NCBI GenBank assembly: GCA_944393295.1
Contig: CALXZR010000039.1
Location: 1-64,000, forward strand
DNA length: 64,000 nt
Source of the DNA: an uncultured Clostridia bacterium
GTDB taxonomy: Bacteria; Bacillota_A; Clostridia; TANB77; CAG-508
Direction: 5' to 3'
A program made the position numbers and the translations under genes. Below the pieces are notes generated by a model. The model searched no databases. It was given only the letters and a program-made list of their open reading frames with translations, and was not told the origin of the DNA. Of the stretch, positions 7,970 to 16,250 are shown in pieces. Numbering within the stretch: the first letter of the stretch is position 1; every line of letters begins with the position of its first letter.

Positions 7970-7985
7970 AAATGGAGGAGAATTT

Positions 7986-8843
7986 ATGCTAGATGTAATA
8001 TTAGATACAACGATAGATGCTTTAAAAATTTTACCATTTTTATTTTTGGCTTATGTAGCAATGGAATATATGGAACATAAGATGAGTCAAAAGACTAAAG
8101 ATTTAATACAAAAATCTGGTAAAGTAGGACCTTTATATGGTGGTCTTTTGGGAATTTTGCCACAATGTGGCTTTTCTGTTGCAGCTTCTAACTTATATGT
8201 TGGAAGAATTATAACTTTAGGAACATTAATTTCGGTTTATTTATCAACTTCAGATGAGATGTTACCGATACTAATTTCAGAACAAGTGCCTATATGGACA
8301 ATTATAAAAATATTATTATTAAAAGCTTTTATAGGAATAGTAGCTGGTTTTATAGTTGACTTTGTACTTAGAAAAAAGGAAAAACAAAAGGAAAATATTA
8401 CACATTTATGTGAACATGAACATTGCCACTGTAATGAAAAAAATATATTTATATCAGCACTAAAGCATTCTATTAATATATTTATATTTATATATATTAC
8501 TTCATTTTTATTAAATTTACTTTTCCATTATGTTGGAGAAGAAGCTTTAGCAGGATTTATTTTAAATAAGCCGATAATTGGAGAAATTTTGGCAGGAATA
8601 GTTGGTCTAATTCCAAATTGTGCTGCCTCAGTTGTTATTACAGAATTATATATAAATGGAATAATTTCTTTAGGAGCAATGATGTCAGGGCTTCTAGTAG
8701 GAGCTGGTGTAGGCTTGTTAATACTATTTAAAATAAATGATGATATTAAAGAAAATCTAAAAATAACATTATTACTTTATTTAATTGGAGTAAGTTCAGG
8801 TATTTTAATTGAGCTTTCAGGAATTTCAGCATTTTTTGCTTAA
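7986..8843 (+). CDS. Putative heavy-metal (manganese/arsenic-type) membrane exporter
   Basis: An integral membrane protein of 285 residues, duplicated in layout: two halves each carry a conserved polar motif, GILPQCGFSVAAS and GLIPNCAASVVITELY, separated by a cytosolic histidine/cysteine loop (HLCEHEHCHC). This matches the putative heavy-metal exporter family ArsP_2 (often annotated as a putative manganese transporter). The start at 7986 is chosen because GGAGGAG lies five bases upstream; an in-frame ATG at 7959 lies inside the leader hairpin. It heads a set with a flippase and a CobW GTPase. The metal transported is not known. Confidence 0.8.
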   Translation: MLDVILDTTIDALKILPFLFLAYVAMEYMEHKMSQKTKDLIQKSGKVGPLYGGLLGILPQCGFSVAASNLYVGRIITLGTLISVYLSTSDEMLPILISEQVPIWTIIKILLLKAFIGIVAGFIVDFVLRKKEKQKENITHLCEHEHCHCNEKNIFISALKHSINIFIFIYITSFLLNLLFHYVGEEALAGFILNKPIIGEILAGIVGLIPNCAASVVITELYINGIISLGAMMSGLLVGAGVGLLILFKINDDIKENLKITLLLYLIGVSSGILIELSGISAFFA

Positions 8844-8868
8844 AATAATATAGTTACAGGAGAAAAAA

Positions 8869-10320
8869 GTGGGTAAAAAAAGTATTTTAAAAAATTACAT
8901 ATATAATTTAAGTTACCAAATATTAACTTTAATATTACCAATAATTACAACACCATACTTAGCAAGAGTTTTGGGTGCAGAAGGTACAGGTATATATGGA
9001 TATACCTTTTCAGTAGCAACTTATTTTATTTTATTTGGATCTTTGGGTGTTGCTCTATATGGTCAAAGAGAAATTGCTTATGCACAAGACAATAAAGAAA
9101 AAAGGAAAAAAATCTTTTTAGAAATAATAATTTTTAGATTTATAACAATGGCGGTTTCCATTGTTGTATATTATTTTTTCTTTATGAGACAAGGAGAATA
9201 TAGTCAATATTATACTATTTTACTTTTAGAATTAATAGCAGCAGCTTTTGATATTAGTTGGTTTTTTCAAGGACTAGAGGAATTCAAAAAAACAGTAATA
9301 CGAAATATTTTAGTTCGTGTTGTAAGTGTAAGTTGTATTTTTATATTTGTAAAAGAACCAGGAGATTTAAATAAATATATTTTTATATATTCTTTAGCTG
9401 ATTTAGTTGGAAATTTATCTTTATGGTTATATTTACCAAAATACTTAAAAGGAATTAATATAAAAAATATAAATATTATGGTACATATTCCTCAGATTTT
9501 ATTGCTATTTGTACCACAAATTTCCAATCAACTTTATAAAATGCTAGATACAACAATGATAGGCTATATTATTGAGGATAAAGCTGAAACAGGTTATTAT
9601 GAACAAGGTCAAAAGGTTATACGATTATTACTTACTATTGTAACTTCTCTTGGAACCGTTATGATACCAAGAATGGCAAATACTTTTGCAAATGGTGATA
9701 ATAAGCAAATCAAAGCATATATGAAAAATTCTTTTCATTTTGTATTTTTCTTGAGTTTTCCTATGATATTTGGATTAATAAGTGTTTCAGACGCATTTGT
9801 TCCGATATTTTTTGGAGATGGCTATGAAAAAGTAGCATTACTTATTAAAATAATATCACCAATTTTAATATTAATGGGAATGGCAAATGTACTAGGAACT
9901 CAATATTTACTGCCAACTAAAAGGCAAAAAGAATATACAGTGTCTATTGTAATAGGAGTTATAGTTAACTTTATATTAAATTATATTTTCATTTATAAAT
10001 TTGCTTCTGTTGGAGCTTCAATTGCTACTGTAATTTCAGAAATTGTAGTAGTAGGAATACAATTCTATGTAGTAAGAAAAGAAGTTAGTTTCAAACAAGT
10101 AATTACATACTCTTATAAATATTTAGTTGCAAGTTTAATTATGTTTATAGTATGTAACTTAAGCAAATTTATTGTAAATATTGGTATTGCTACAATTATA
10201 TTACAAGTAATTTTAGGAGTAATCACATACATTGCTGTTTTAATGTTATTAAAAGAAGATTATATATATACTTTTATTAATAAACTAAAAGAAAGATTTT
10301 TTGTAAAAAATAAAGAATAA
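8869..10320 (+). CDS. Wzx-type oligosaccharide flippase (MATE/MOP superfamily)
   Basis: A 483-residue protein with about twelve to fourteen hydrophobic segments and the polysaccharide-export family start (NLSYQILTLILPIITTPYL) with RVLGAEGTGIYGY. Such proteins move undecaprenyl-linked glycans across the membrane. The start is GTG at 8869 with CAGGAG six bases upstream. It sits between metal-related genes, 25 bp after the exporter, and is probably co-transcribed. It is intact, so it could cover for the frameshifted flippase at 23298-24550. Confidence 0.88.
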   Translation: MGKKSILKNYIYNLSYQILTLILPIITTPYLARVLGAEGTGIYGYTFSVATYFILFGSLGVALYGQREIAYAQDNKEKRKKIFLEIIIFRFITMAVSIVVYYFFFMRQGEYSQYYTILLLELIAAAFDISWFFQGLEEFKKTVIRNILVRVVSVSCIFIFVKEPGDLNKYIFIYSLADLVGNLSLWLYLPKYLKGINIKNINIMVHIPQILLLFVPQISNQLYKMLDTTMIGYIIEDKAETGYYEQGQKVIRLLLTIVTSLGTVMIPRMANTFANGDNKQIKAYMKNSFHFVFFLSFPMIFGLISVSDAFVPIFFGDGYEKVALLIKIISPILILMGMANVLGTQYLLPTKRQKEYTVSIVIGVIVNFILNYIFIYKFASVGASIATVISEIVVVGIQFYVVRKEVSFKQVITYSYKYLVASLIMFIVCNLSKFIVNIGIATIILQVILGVITYIAVLMLLKEDYIYTFINKLKERFFVKNKE

Positions 10321-10332
10321 GGAGGATTAAAA

Positions 10333-11577
10333 ATGAACAAAGTAGTTCCAATTACTGTACTTACAGGTTATTTAGGAGCTGGCAAAACAACTTTAATTAA
10401 CCATGTTTTAAATAATCAAGAAGGCTACAAAGTAGCTGTTATTGTAAATGATATTGGAGAAGTAAACATTGATGCAGAATTAATTGCAAAGGGTGGTATT
10501 GTAAATGAAAAAGATGCTGATTTAGTACCACTTTCAAATGGTTGCATTTGCTGTACATTAAAAGTAGATTTAATGAAGCAGATTGTTGAATTAATAAAAA
10601 CAAGAAAATTTGATTATATTTTAATTGAAGCAAGTGGAATTTGCGAACCTATTCCCATTGCACAAACATTGACAGTTTTATCTGAACAATCAGAGCAGTA
10701 TGGATTGCCAAAGATTTGTAGATTAGACAATGTTGTAACTGTAGTTGATAGCTATAGATTAGCTACTGAATTTGGTTGTGGAGATGATTTAGTAAAGAAA
10801 GATTTTGACGAAGAAGATATAGAAAATTTACTAATACAACAAATAGAATTTTGCAATACCATTATATTAAATAAAGTAAATGAATTAAGTGAAGATGAAT
10901 TAAATAGAGTGAAAGCGGTTATTAGAGCACTTCAACCTACAGCAAAATTAATAGAAACAAATTATGGAAAAGTTGATGTAAAAGATATAATAGATACACA
11001 TTCTTTTGATTTTAATACTGCAGCAGAGTCAGCCGGTTGGATTCAAGAAATACAAAAAGATGTAGAAGACGAACATGTTAAAGAGGAACACCATAAAGAA
11101 CATGAACATGGTAGTCATGAGGAAGATGGACATGAGCATCATGAAGAACATAAAAATGGACATCATCACCATCATCATGGAGAAGGAGAAGCTGAAGAAT
11201 ATGGAATAAGCACCTTTGTATATTATCGTAGAGATCCTTTCGATAGACAAAAATTAGAAGAATATTTAAACAATAAATTTCCAAAAAATATTATTCGTTC
11301 AAAAGGAATTGTATGGTTTTCTGATGAAAATGAAGCTTCTTATGTATTAGAACAAGCTGGAAAGCAAATTCAAGCTTCAGATGCTGGTTTGTGGGTAGCT
11401 ACAGCACCGGAAGAAGAAAAAAAACAAATAATAAAAGAAAGTCCAGAAATATTAAAAGATTGGGATGAAAAATATGGAGACAGAATGATAAAGTTAGTAT
11501 TTATAGGACAAAAAATGGACAAAGAGCAAATTATTAAAGATTTAGATAACTGTTTAGTAAAAGATTTTGAATTTTAA
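10333..11577 (+). CDS. CobW/G3E family GTPase (COG0523 metallochaperone)
   Basis: G3E P-loop GTPase with Walker A GYLGAGKTT (residues 12-20), the family metal-binding GCICC (70-74), the NKVN base motif and a CobW C-terminal domain (residues about 290-405). A histidine-rich insert at residues about 245-285 includes six consecutive histidines (277-282) and probably buffers zinc, nickel or cobalt. COG0523 proteins deliver metal to target enzymes. Here the gene follows a metal exporter and lies near a nickel cofactor operon, so nickel or zinc is plausible. No Zur or NikR site is visible. A strong AAGGAGG ribosome site precedes the start. Confidence 0.9.
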   Translation: MNKVVPITVLTGYLGAGKTTLINHVLNNQEGYKVAVIVNDIGEVNIDAELIAKGGIVNEKDADLVPLSNGCICCTLKVDLMKQIVELIKTRKFDYILIEASGICEPIPIAQTLTVLSEQSEQYGLPKICRLDNVVTVVDSYRLATEFGCGDDLVKKDFDEEDIENLLIQQIEFCNTIILNKVNELSEDELNRVKAVIRALQPTAKLIETNYGKVDVKDIIDTHSFDFNTAAESAGWIQEIQKDVEDEHVKEEHHKEHEHGSHEEDGHEHHEEHKNGHHHHHHGEGEAEEYGISTFVYYRRDPFDRQKLEEYLNNKFPKNIIRSKGIVWFSDENEASYVLEQAGKQIQASDAGLWVATAPEEEKKQIIKESPEILKDWDEKYGDRMIKLVFIGQKMDKEQIIKDLDNCLVKDFEF

Positions 11578-11582
11578 TATAG

Positions 11583-11617
11583 AAAAATTCCAAGTAGTTG
11601 ATGCTTGGAATTTTTTT
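11583..11617 (+). terminator. Rho-independent terminator after the CobW gene
   Basis: AAATTCCAAG (11585-11594) pairs with CTTGGAATTT (11604-11613) around a 9-nt loop, followed by a T-run to 11617. Confidence 0.85.
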
Positions 11618-11686
11618 ATGGTAACATAACGTTAATATATAGTTTACTTAATTTGGTTATGGTAAAATGTCGCAATTTTTATTTTT

Positions 11687-11715
11687 TTGATAAAAATACT
11701 AGACAAATTTAATAA
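11687..11715 (+). promoter_or_regulatory. Possible promoter of the phosphodiester glycosidase gene
   Basis: TTGATA (11687-11692), 17-bp spacer, TAATAA (11710-11715). The -10 is weak; the call rests on position between a terminator and the next gene. Confidence 0.35.
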
Positions 11716-11768
11716 TTTCAGGTAAAATAAATTTTGTAATGTTATGCAGAAGATTGAAAGGATAAAAA

Positions 11769-12941
11769 ATGAGAAGTAGTACAATAGATAGAGAATTAAG
11801 AATGGAAAGAGAATTTTCAAAGAAAAAATCAAGAAGAGCAAAGAAAGATGATGGTACAAAAAAGTATAGTTCAGCAAATAAAGTTAAAATTGTTTTTACA
11901 TATTTATTTAGATTGGGAATTGTAGGAATAATAGCGGTTTTAGTACTTTTATATGGACCATATAATGGATTTCGTGATTGGCTTATTACAACAGCAATGA
12001 CAACAATGACTCATCAATACTTTGCTACATGGTTTTATAATGATGAAGTTATAAATAGTGTTTTAGATAGAAACAAAGTTGTTGAAACAAATGAAACAAC
12101 TGATACATCATTAATTGCAACTAATGCAAGTAATTATAGTTCAGGCAATTACGAAAATGAATATGAAAGACAGATTCTGGAAAGAGATCCAAACAATAAT
12201 GATTATAAAATAATAAATATTTCTGGAAAAGGATACTCTGGTTATTTAGTAGCTGTGTATGATCCTTCAAGAATAAAAACTGTCGTAACCTCTAAATTGG
12301 GTTCTTCTGGTCAATATTTAACAACAATGGCAGAAAATAATGATGCCTTAATTGCTATAAATGGTGGAGGATTTAACGATCCAAACTTCAATAGTACAGG
12401 AGGTTCACCTCTTGGAATTACAGTTACTAATGGAAAATATGTAACAACTGCTTCTTACAAAGGCTCTGGTGGTTTAATTGGATTTACAGAAGATGATAAA
12501 TTTGTATTAGGAAAAATGACTGTTACAGAAGCTAAGGAAATGAAAATCCGTGATGCTGTTACTTTTGGACCATTTTTAATTGTAAATGGTAAATCATCAG
12601 AAGTATTAGGTAACGGTGGTTGGGGTACAGCACCAAGAACAGCAATTGGACAAAGAAAAGATGGAATTGTATTATTTTTAGTTGTGGATGGAAGAACTGC
12701 TAGCAAACCAGGTGCCGACATGGATGATTTGATTAAAATTATGGAAAATTATGGAGCATATAATGCTGCAAATTTAGATGGTGGTACATCAAGTGTATTA
12801 GTAGTAAATAACACAATAGTAAATGATCCAATAGATAGTACAGGAGCACATAAAACAAGACCTATCTCAACAGGATTTATTGTAACAAAGGACGATAGTG
12901 ATGATAGTGATCATTCTGTTGTAGAAAGTAAATTAAAATAA
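11769..12941 (+). CDS. Membrane-anchored phosphodiester glycosidase family (NAGPA) protein
   Basis: A basic cytosolic N-terminus (residues 1-38), one transmembrane helix (about 42-64), a serine/threonine/asparagine-rich linker, and an extracellular NAGPA-type domain (about 140-380). Family motifs AINGGGF, GGWGTAPRTAIG and AANLDGGTSSVLVV are visible. The family cleaves N-acetylglucosamine-1-phosphodiesters, and bacterial members occur near exopolysaccharide genes. It is a single-gene unit between two terminators just upstream of the glycan cluster, so a role in trimming or remodelling surface glycans is inferred. Confidence 0.88.
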   Translation: MRSSTIDRELRMEREFSKKKSRRAKKDDGTKKYSSANKVKIVFTYLFRLGIVGIIAVLVLLYGPYNGFRDWLITTAMTTMTHQYFATWFYNDEVINSVLDRNKVVETNETTDTSLIATNASNYSSGNYENEYERQILERDPNNNDYKIINISGKGYSGYLVAVYDPSRIKTVVTSKLGSSGQYLTTMAENNDALIAINGGGFNDPNFNSTGGSPLGITVTNGKYVTTASYKGSGGLIGFTEDDKFVLGKMTVTEAKEMKIRDAVTFGPFLIVNGKSSEVLGNGGWGTAPRTAIGQRKDGIVLFLVVDGRTASKPGADMDDLIKIMENYGAYNAANLDGGTSSVLVVNNTIVNDPIDSTGAHKTRPISTGFIVTKDDSDDSDHSVVESKLK

Positions 12942-12966
12942 TGTTTTATTTAGATAGTTATGAATT

Positions 12967-12998
12967 AAAAGTTTCAAGTTTAATCTTGGAACTTTTTT
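12967..12998 (+). terminator. Rho-independent terminator
   Basis: AAGTTTCAAG (12969-12978) pairs with CTTGGAACTT (12985-12994, one G-T pair) around a 6-nt loop, followed by T's. Confidence 0.8.
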
Positions 12999-13038
12999 AT
13001 TCTTGTTTTTTTATTTGCAAATATTTTATAATAATTTG

Positions 13039-13067
13039 TTGAAAAATATAATTTATAATGATAGAAT
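13039..13067 (+). promoter_or_regulatory. Promoter of the surface glycan cluster
   Basis: TTGAAA (13039-13044), 17-bp spacer, TAGAAT (13062-13067). It is the only convincing promoter found before the run of glycan genes that begins at 13108. Confidence 0.6.
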
Positions 13068-13107
13068 GTAAAAAGCAAAATTATACAAAACCTTGGGGGA
13101 AAATAAA

Positions 13108-15027
13108 GTGGATAAGATAGAAAAAATAAAAAGACATATTACAGGAAAAAGAACTCTTATTTTGTCAATAATAGATATTTTTATCATTATTATATCTTAT
13201 TATTTAGGAACTGTATTTATTGCAGAAACAATGAATTTTACAGATTATTATATCACTAGATTAGTTAACTCATTATTAATTTCAATTATTGTATATCAAA
13301 TAGTTCTTCATATATCAAAGGTATATAGAAAAATAACTCGCTATGAAAATGGTAGGGATTATTTATTCTATATATTATTGTGTTTCATTTCAGCTTGTAT
13401 AATATCTTTAATTAGAAGACCACTGCAATATTTTACTGGAATAATAATTTCAGCTACAAAATTAAATATATTAGCAGGTTTATTTATATCAATGATGATG
13501 ATAGCATATAGATTGGCAATAAAATTTATTGCTTCATCAGAAATCTTTAGAAAAAATCATATAGATGAAGTAAATTCAGAACTAAAAAATAATTTATTAA
13601 TAATTGGTGCAGGTAGTGCCAGTAATGAAATTATAAAAACAATTAAAGATACAATGAGAGAATCTTATAATATAGTTGGCATTATAGACGATAATCCAAA
13701 TAAATTAAAACAAACAATATCTGGAGTTCCTGTTTTAGGAAATAGAAATGATATTGTAAGAATTTGTGAAAAGAATGATGTTAATTTAATTTTCTTTTCT
13801 ATTGCAAAGATTGATAATGAAAATAGAAAACAAATTTTAAATATTTGTCAAAATACTCAAGCTAAAGTAAGAATTTTACCAGGACTAGAAAATTTAATTA
13901 GAAATAAAAACGAAAATTTAATGAATAATTTAAGAGATATTGAAATTGAAGATGTATTAGGTAGAGAGCCAATAAAACTGGATAATAAGAACATTGAAAA
14001 TTTAATAAAAGGAAATACGATACTTGTTACTGGTGGAGGAGGTTCAATTGGCTCTGAACTTTGTAGACAAATTATGAGTTATAATCCTGAAAGACTAGTA
14101 ATGCTAGACATTTATGAAAATAGCCTATATGATATAGAACTTGAATTAAAAGATAAATATCCAGAAGCAAAAATAGATGCAATAATAGCAAGTATTCGTG
14201 ATAAAAAGCGTTTAAATGAAATTTTTGCTAAATACAAACCTTTTTTAGTATTCCATGCAGCAGCACATAAACATGTTCCTTTAATGGAGCATAGTCCACA
14301 AGAAGCAATAAAAAATAATGTTTTTGGCACATACAATGTTATTAATGCTTGTGATAAATATAAAGTTAAAAAATTTATTCTAATATCAACAGATAAAGCA
14401 GTTAATCCAACTAATATAATGGGAGCTACAAAGAGAATGTGCGAAATGATGGTACAAGCTAAGAATAAAGAAAGCAAAACAGAATATGCAGCAGTTAGAT
14501 TTGGAAATGTATTAGGTAGCAATGGTTCTGTAGTTCCTTTATTTAAAAAACAAATATTAAAAGGTGGTCCAGTAACTGTAACTCATAAAGATATAACAAG
14601 ATTTTTTATGACTATTCCAGAGGCAGTAGGTTTAGTTCTTCAAGCTATGACTTATGCAAAAGGAGGAGAAATCTTTGTTTTAGATATGGGAAAACCTGTA
14701 AAAATTTACGATTTGGCTACAAGTTTAATTAGACTATCTGGTTTAGTTCCAAACAAAGATATAAAAATTGAGGTAACAGGACTAAGACCTGGAGAAAAGT
14801 TATATGAAGAGGTTTTAATGAATGAAGAAGGACTAGACAAAACTAGCCATGATAAAATATTTATTGCAGAGCCTTTAGATATAACAACAAAAGAAATAAA
14901 AACTAAGTTAAATAAGCTAAATGCCATTATTGAAAAAGAAGATGTTGAATATGTAGATATAAAAAATGTTATTAAGGAAGTTGTTCCTACTTTTAAAGAA
15001 CCAGATTTAATAAATAAAGAAAAATAA
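13108..15027 (+). CDS. UDP-GlcNAc 4,6-dehydratase, PglF/CapD-like membrane protein
   Basis: Four N-terminal transmembrane helices (residues about 15-135) precede a CoA-binding-like Rossmann region (about 160-290) and an SDR dehydratase domain with GGGGSIGSELCRQI. Catalytic-site motif TNIMGATKR has methionine where typical SDRs have tyrosine, as in Campylobacter PglF. The reaction is UDP-GlcNAc to UDP-2-acetamido-2,6-dideoxy-4-keto-hexose, the entry to bacillosamine-type sugars. GTG at 13108 is preferred because GGGGGA lies seven bases upstream; an in-frame TTG at 13093 overlaps that site. The aminotransferase follows after 19 bp. Confidence 0.9.
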   Translation: MDKIEKIKRHITGKRTLILSIIDIFIIIISYYLGTVFIAETMNFTDYYITRLVNSLLISIIVYQIVLHISKVYRKITRYENGRDYLFYILLCFISACIISLIRRPLQYFTGIIISATKLNILAGLFISMMMIAYRLAIKFIASSEIFRKNHIDEVNSELKNNLLIIGAGSASNEIIKTIKDTMRESYNIVGIIDDNPNKLKQTISGVPVLGNRNDIVRICEKNDVNLIFFSIAKIDNENRKQILNICQNTQAKVRILPGLENLIRNKNENLMNNLRDIEIEDVLGREPIKLDNKNIENLIKGNTILVTGGGGSIGSELCRQIMSYNPERLVMLDIYENSLYDIELELKDKYPEAKIDAIIASIRDKKRLNEIFAKYKPFLVFHAAAHKHVPLMEHSPQEAIKNNVFGTYNVINACDKYKVKKFILISTDKAVNPTNIMGATKRMCEMMVQAKNKESKTEYAAVRFGNVLGSNGSVVPLFKKQILKGGPVTVTHKDITRFFMTIPEAVGLVLQAMTYAKGGEIFVLDMGKPVKIYDLATSLIRLSGLVPNKDIKIEVTGLRPGEKLYEEVLMNEEGLDKTSHDKIFIAEPLDITTKEIKTKLNKLNAIIEKEDVEYVDIKNVIKEVVPTFKEPDLINKEK

Positions 15028-15046
15028 AGAAAAGAGGTAAAAAATT

Positions 15047-16180
15047 ATGAGTAAAATCTATTTATCTTCACCACATATGTCTGACGAAGAGTATGAAAAA
15101 AATTTTATAAAAGAGGCTTTTGATACAAATTGGATAGCACCACTTGGAGAAAATGTAAATAAATTTGAAGAAGAACTAGCAAGATATGTTGGAGCAAAAC
15201 ATGCAGCAGCTTTGTCTTCTGGAACAGCAGCAATTCATATGGCATTAAAAGCTACTGGAGTTAGCAAAGGAGATGTAGTATTTTGCCAATCACTTACATT
15301 TTCTGCATCAGCAAATCCTATTATATATGAAGGAGCTACTCCAGTATTTATTGAGAGTGAAAAAGAAAGTTGGAATATGTCTCCAGAGGCACTAGAAAAA
15401 GCTTTCGAAAAATATCCTAATCCAAAGGCTGTAATAGTAGTTAATCTATATGGAACTCCTGCAAATATGGATAAAATTGTTAAAATCTGTGAAAAATATA
15501 ATGTAACTTTAATAGAGGATGCAGCAGAGAGTTTAGGTGCAACATATAAAGGAAAACAAACAGGAACTTTTGGAAAATATGGTGTATTTTCATTTAATGG
15601 AAATAAGATAATTACTACTAGTGGTGGAGGAATGCTAGTATCTGATGATGAAGAAAGAATAAAAAAAGTTAGATTTTGGTCAACTCAAGCAAGAGATAAG
15701 GCTCGTCATTATGAACACACAGAAATAGGCTATAATTATAGAATGAGCAATATTTTAGCAGGAATTGGAAGAGGTCAATTAAAAGTTTTAAATAGTAGAA
15801 TTGAAAAGAAAACAGAAATATACAATACTTATAAAGAAGCATTTAAAGATATTAAAGATATAGAAATGAAGGAAATTCCAGAAAATACTGTTCCAAATCA
15901 TTGGTTATCTGTTATTACAATAAAGGAAGATAGCAAAGTTAAACCTTTAGATATAATGATTGCTTTAGAAAATGAAAATATTGAGTCAAGACCAGTTTGG
16001 AAACCAATGCATCTTCAACCAGTATTTAAAAAATATGATTTTATAAGTACAGCTAAAGAGGGAGAAAAATCTATTTCAGAAGATGTATTTAATAGAGGCG
16101 TTTGCCTACCTTCAGACACAAAACTAACAAAAGAAGAGATGGATAGAATTATTTCAATAATAAAGAATTTATTTAAATAG
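15047..16180 (+). CDS. DegT/DnrJ/EryC1/StrS aminotransferase, PglE-like
   Basis: A 377-residue PLP enzyme with the family start (IYLSSPHMSDEE), the Schiff-base lysine at K187 in FNGNKIITTSGGG, and EDAAESLGATYKG just before it. Immediately downstream of a PglF-like dehydratase it most likely transfers an amino group to C4 of UDP-4-keto-6-deoxy-GlcNAc, making the UDP-4-amino sugar used for diacetamido-trideoxy sugars. The AAAGAGG ribosome site is typical. A 14-bp inverted repeat lies between this gene and the next. Confidence 0.9.
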   Translation: MSKIYLSSPHMSDEEYEKNFIKEAFDTNWIAPLGENVNKFEEELARYVGAKHAAALSSGTAAIHMALKATGVSKGDVVFCQSLTFSASANPIIYEGATPVFIESEKESWNMSPEALEKAFEKYPNPKAVIVVNLYGTPANMDKIVKICEKYNVTLIEDAAESLGATYKGKQTGTFGKYGVFSFNGNKIITTSGGGMLVSDDEERIKKVRFWSTQARDKARHYEHTEIGYNYRMSNILAGIGRGQLKVLNSRIEKKTEIYNTYKEAFKDIKDIEMKEIPENTVPNHWLSVITIKEDSKVKPLDIMIALENENIESRPVWKPMHLQPVFKKYDFISTAKEGEKSISEDVFNRGVCLPSDTKLTKEEMDRIISIIKNLFK

Positions 16181-16191
16181 ATATTTTATAG

Positions 16192-16232
16192 ATTTATATA
16201 CTAGATTACTTTTAGTTTTCTAGTATATAAAT
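16192..16232 (+). repeat. Perfect 14-bp inverted repeat between glycan genes
   Basis: ATTTATATACTAGA (16192-16205) is the exact reverse complement of 16219-16232, with a 13-nt loop. No T-run follows on the plus strand (TTGATTTAGG, then the ribosome site). It may be a weak terminator, an mRNA-stability element or a protein-binding dyad separating two genes of one operon. Confidence 0.6.
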
Positions 16233-16250
16233 TTGATTTAGGAGAATTTT

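Noticed and set aside
7900..7985. Manganese (yybP-ykoY) riboswitch before the metal exporter
   Set aside because: The predicted leader is only about 50 nt, too short for that riboswitch, and the characteristic loops are absent; only one simple hairpin is present.
11029..11284. Minus-strand open frames opposite the CobW histidine-rich insert
   Set aside because: They are the reverse of CAT/CAC/GAA-rich codons, giving methionine- and leucine/histidine-rich nonsense without ribosome sites. The same holds opposite LarC at 2604-2831.
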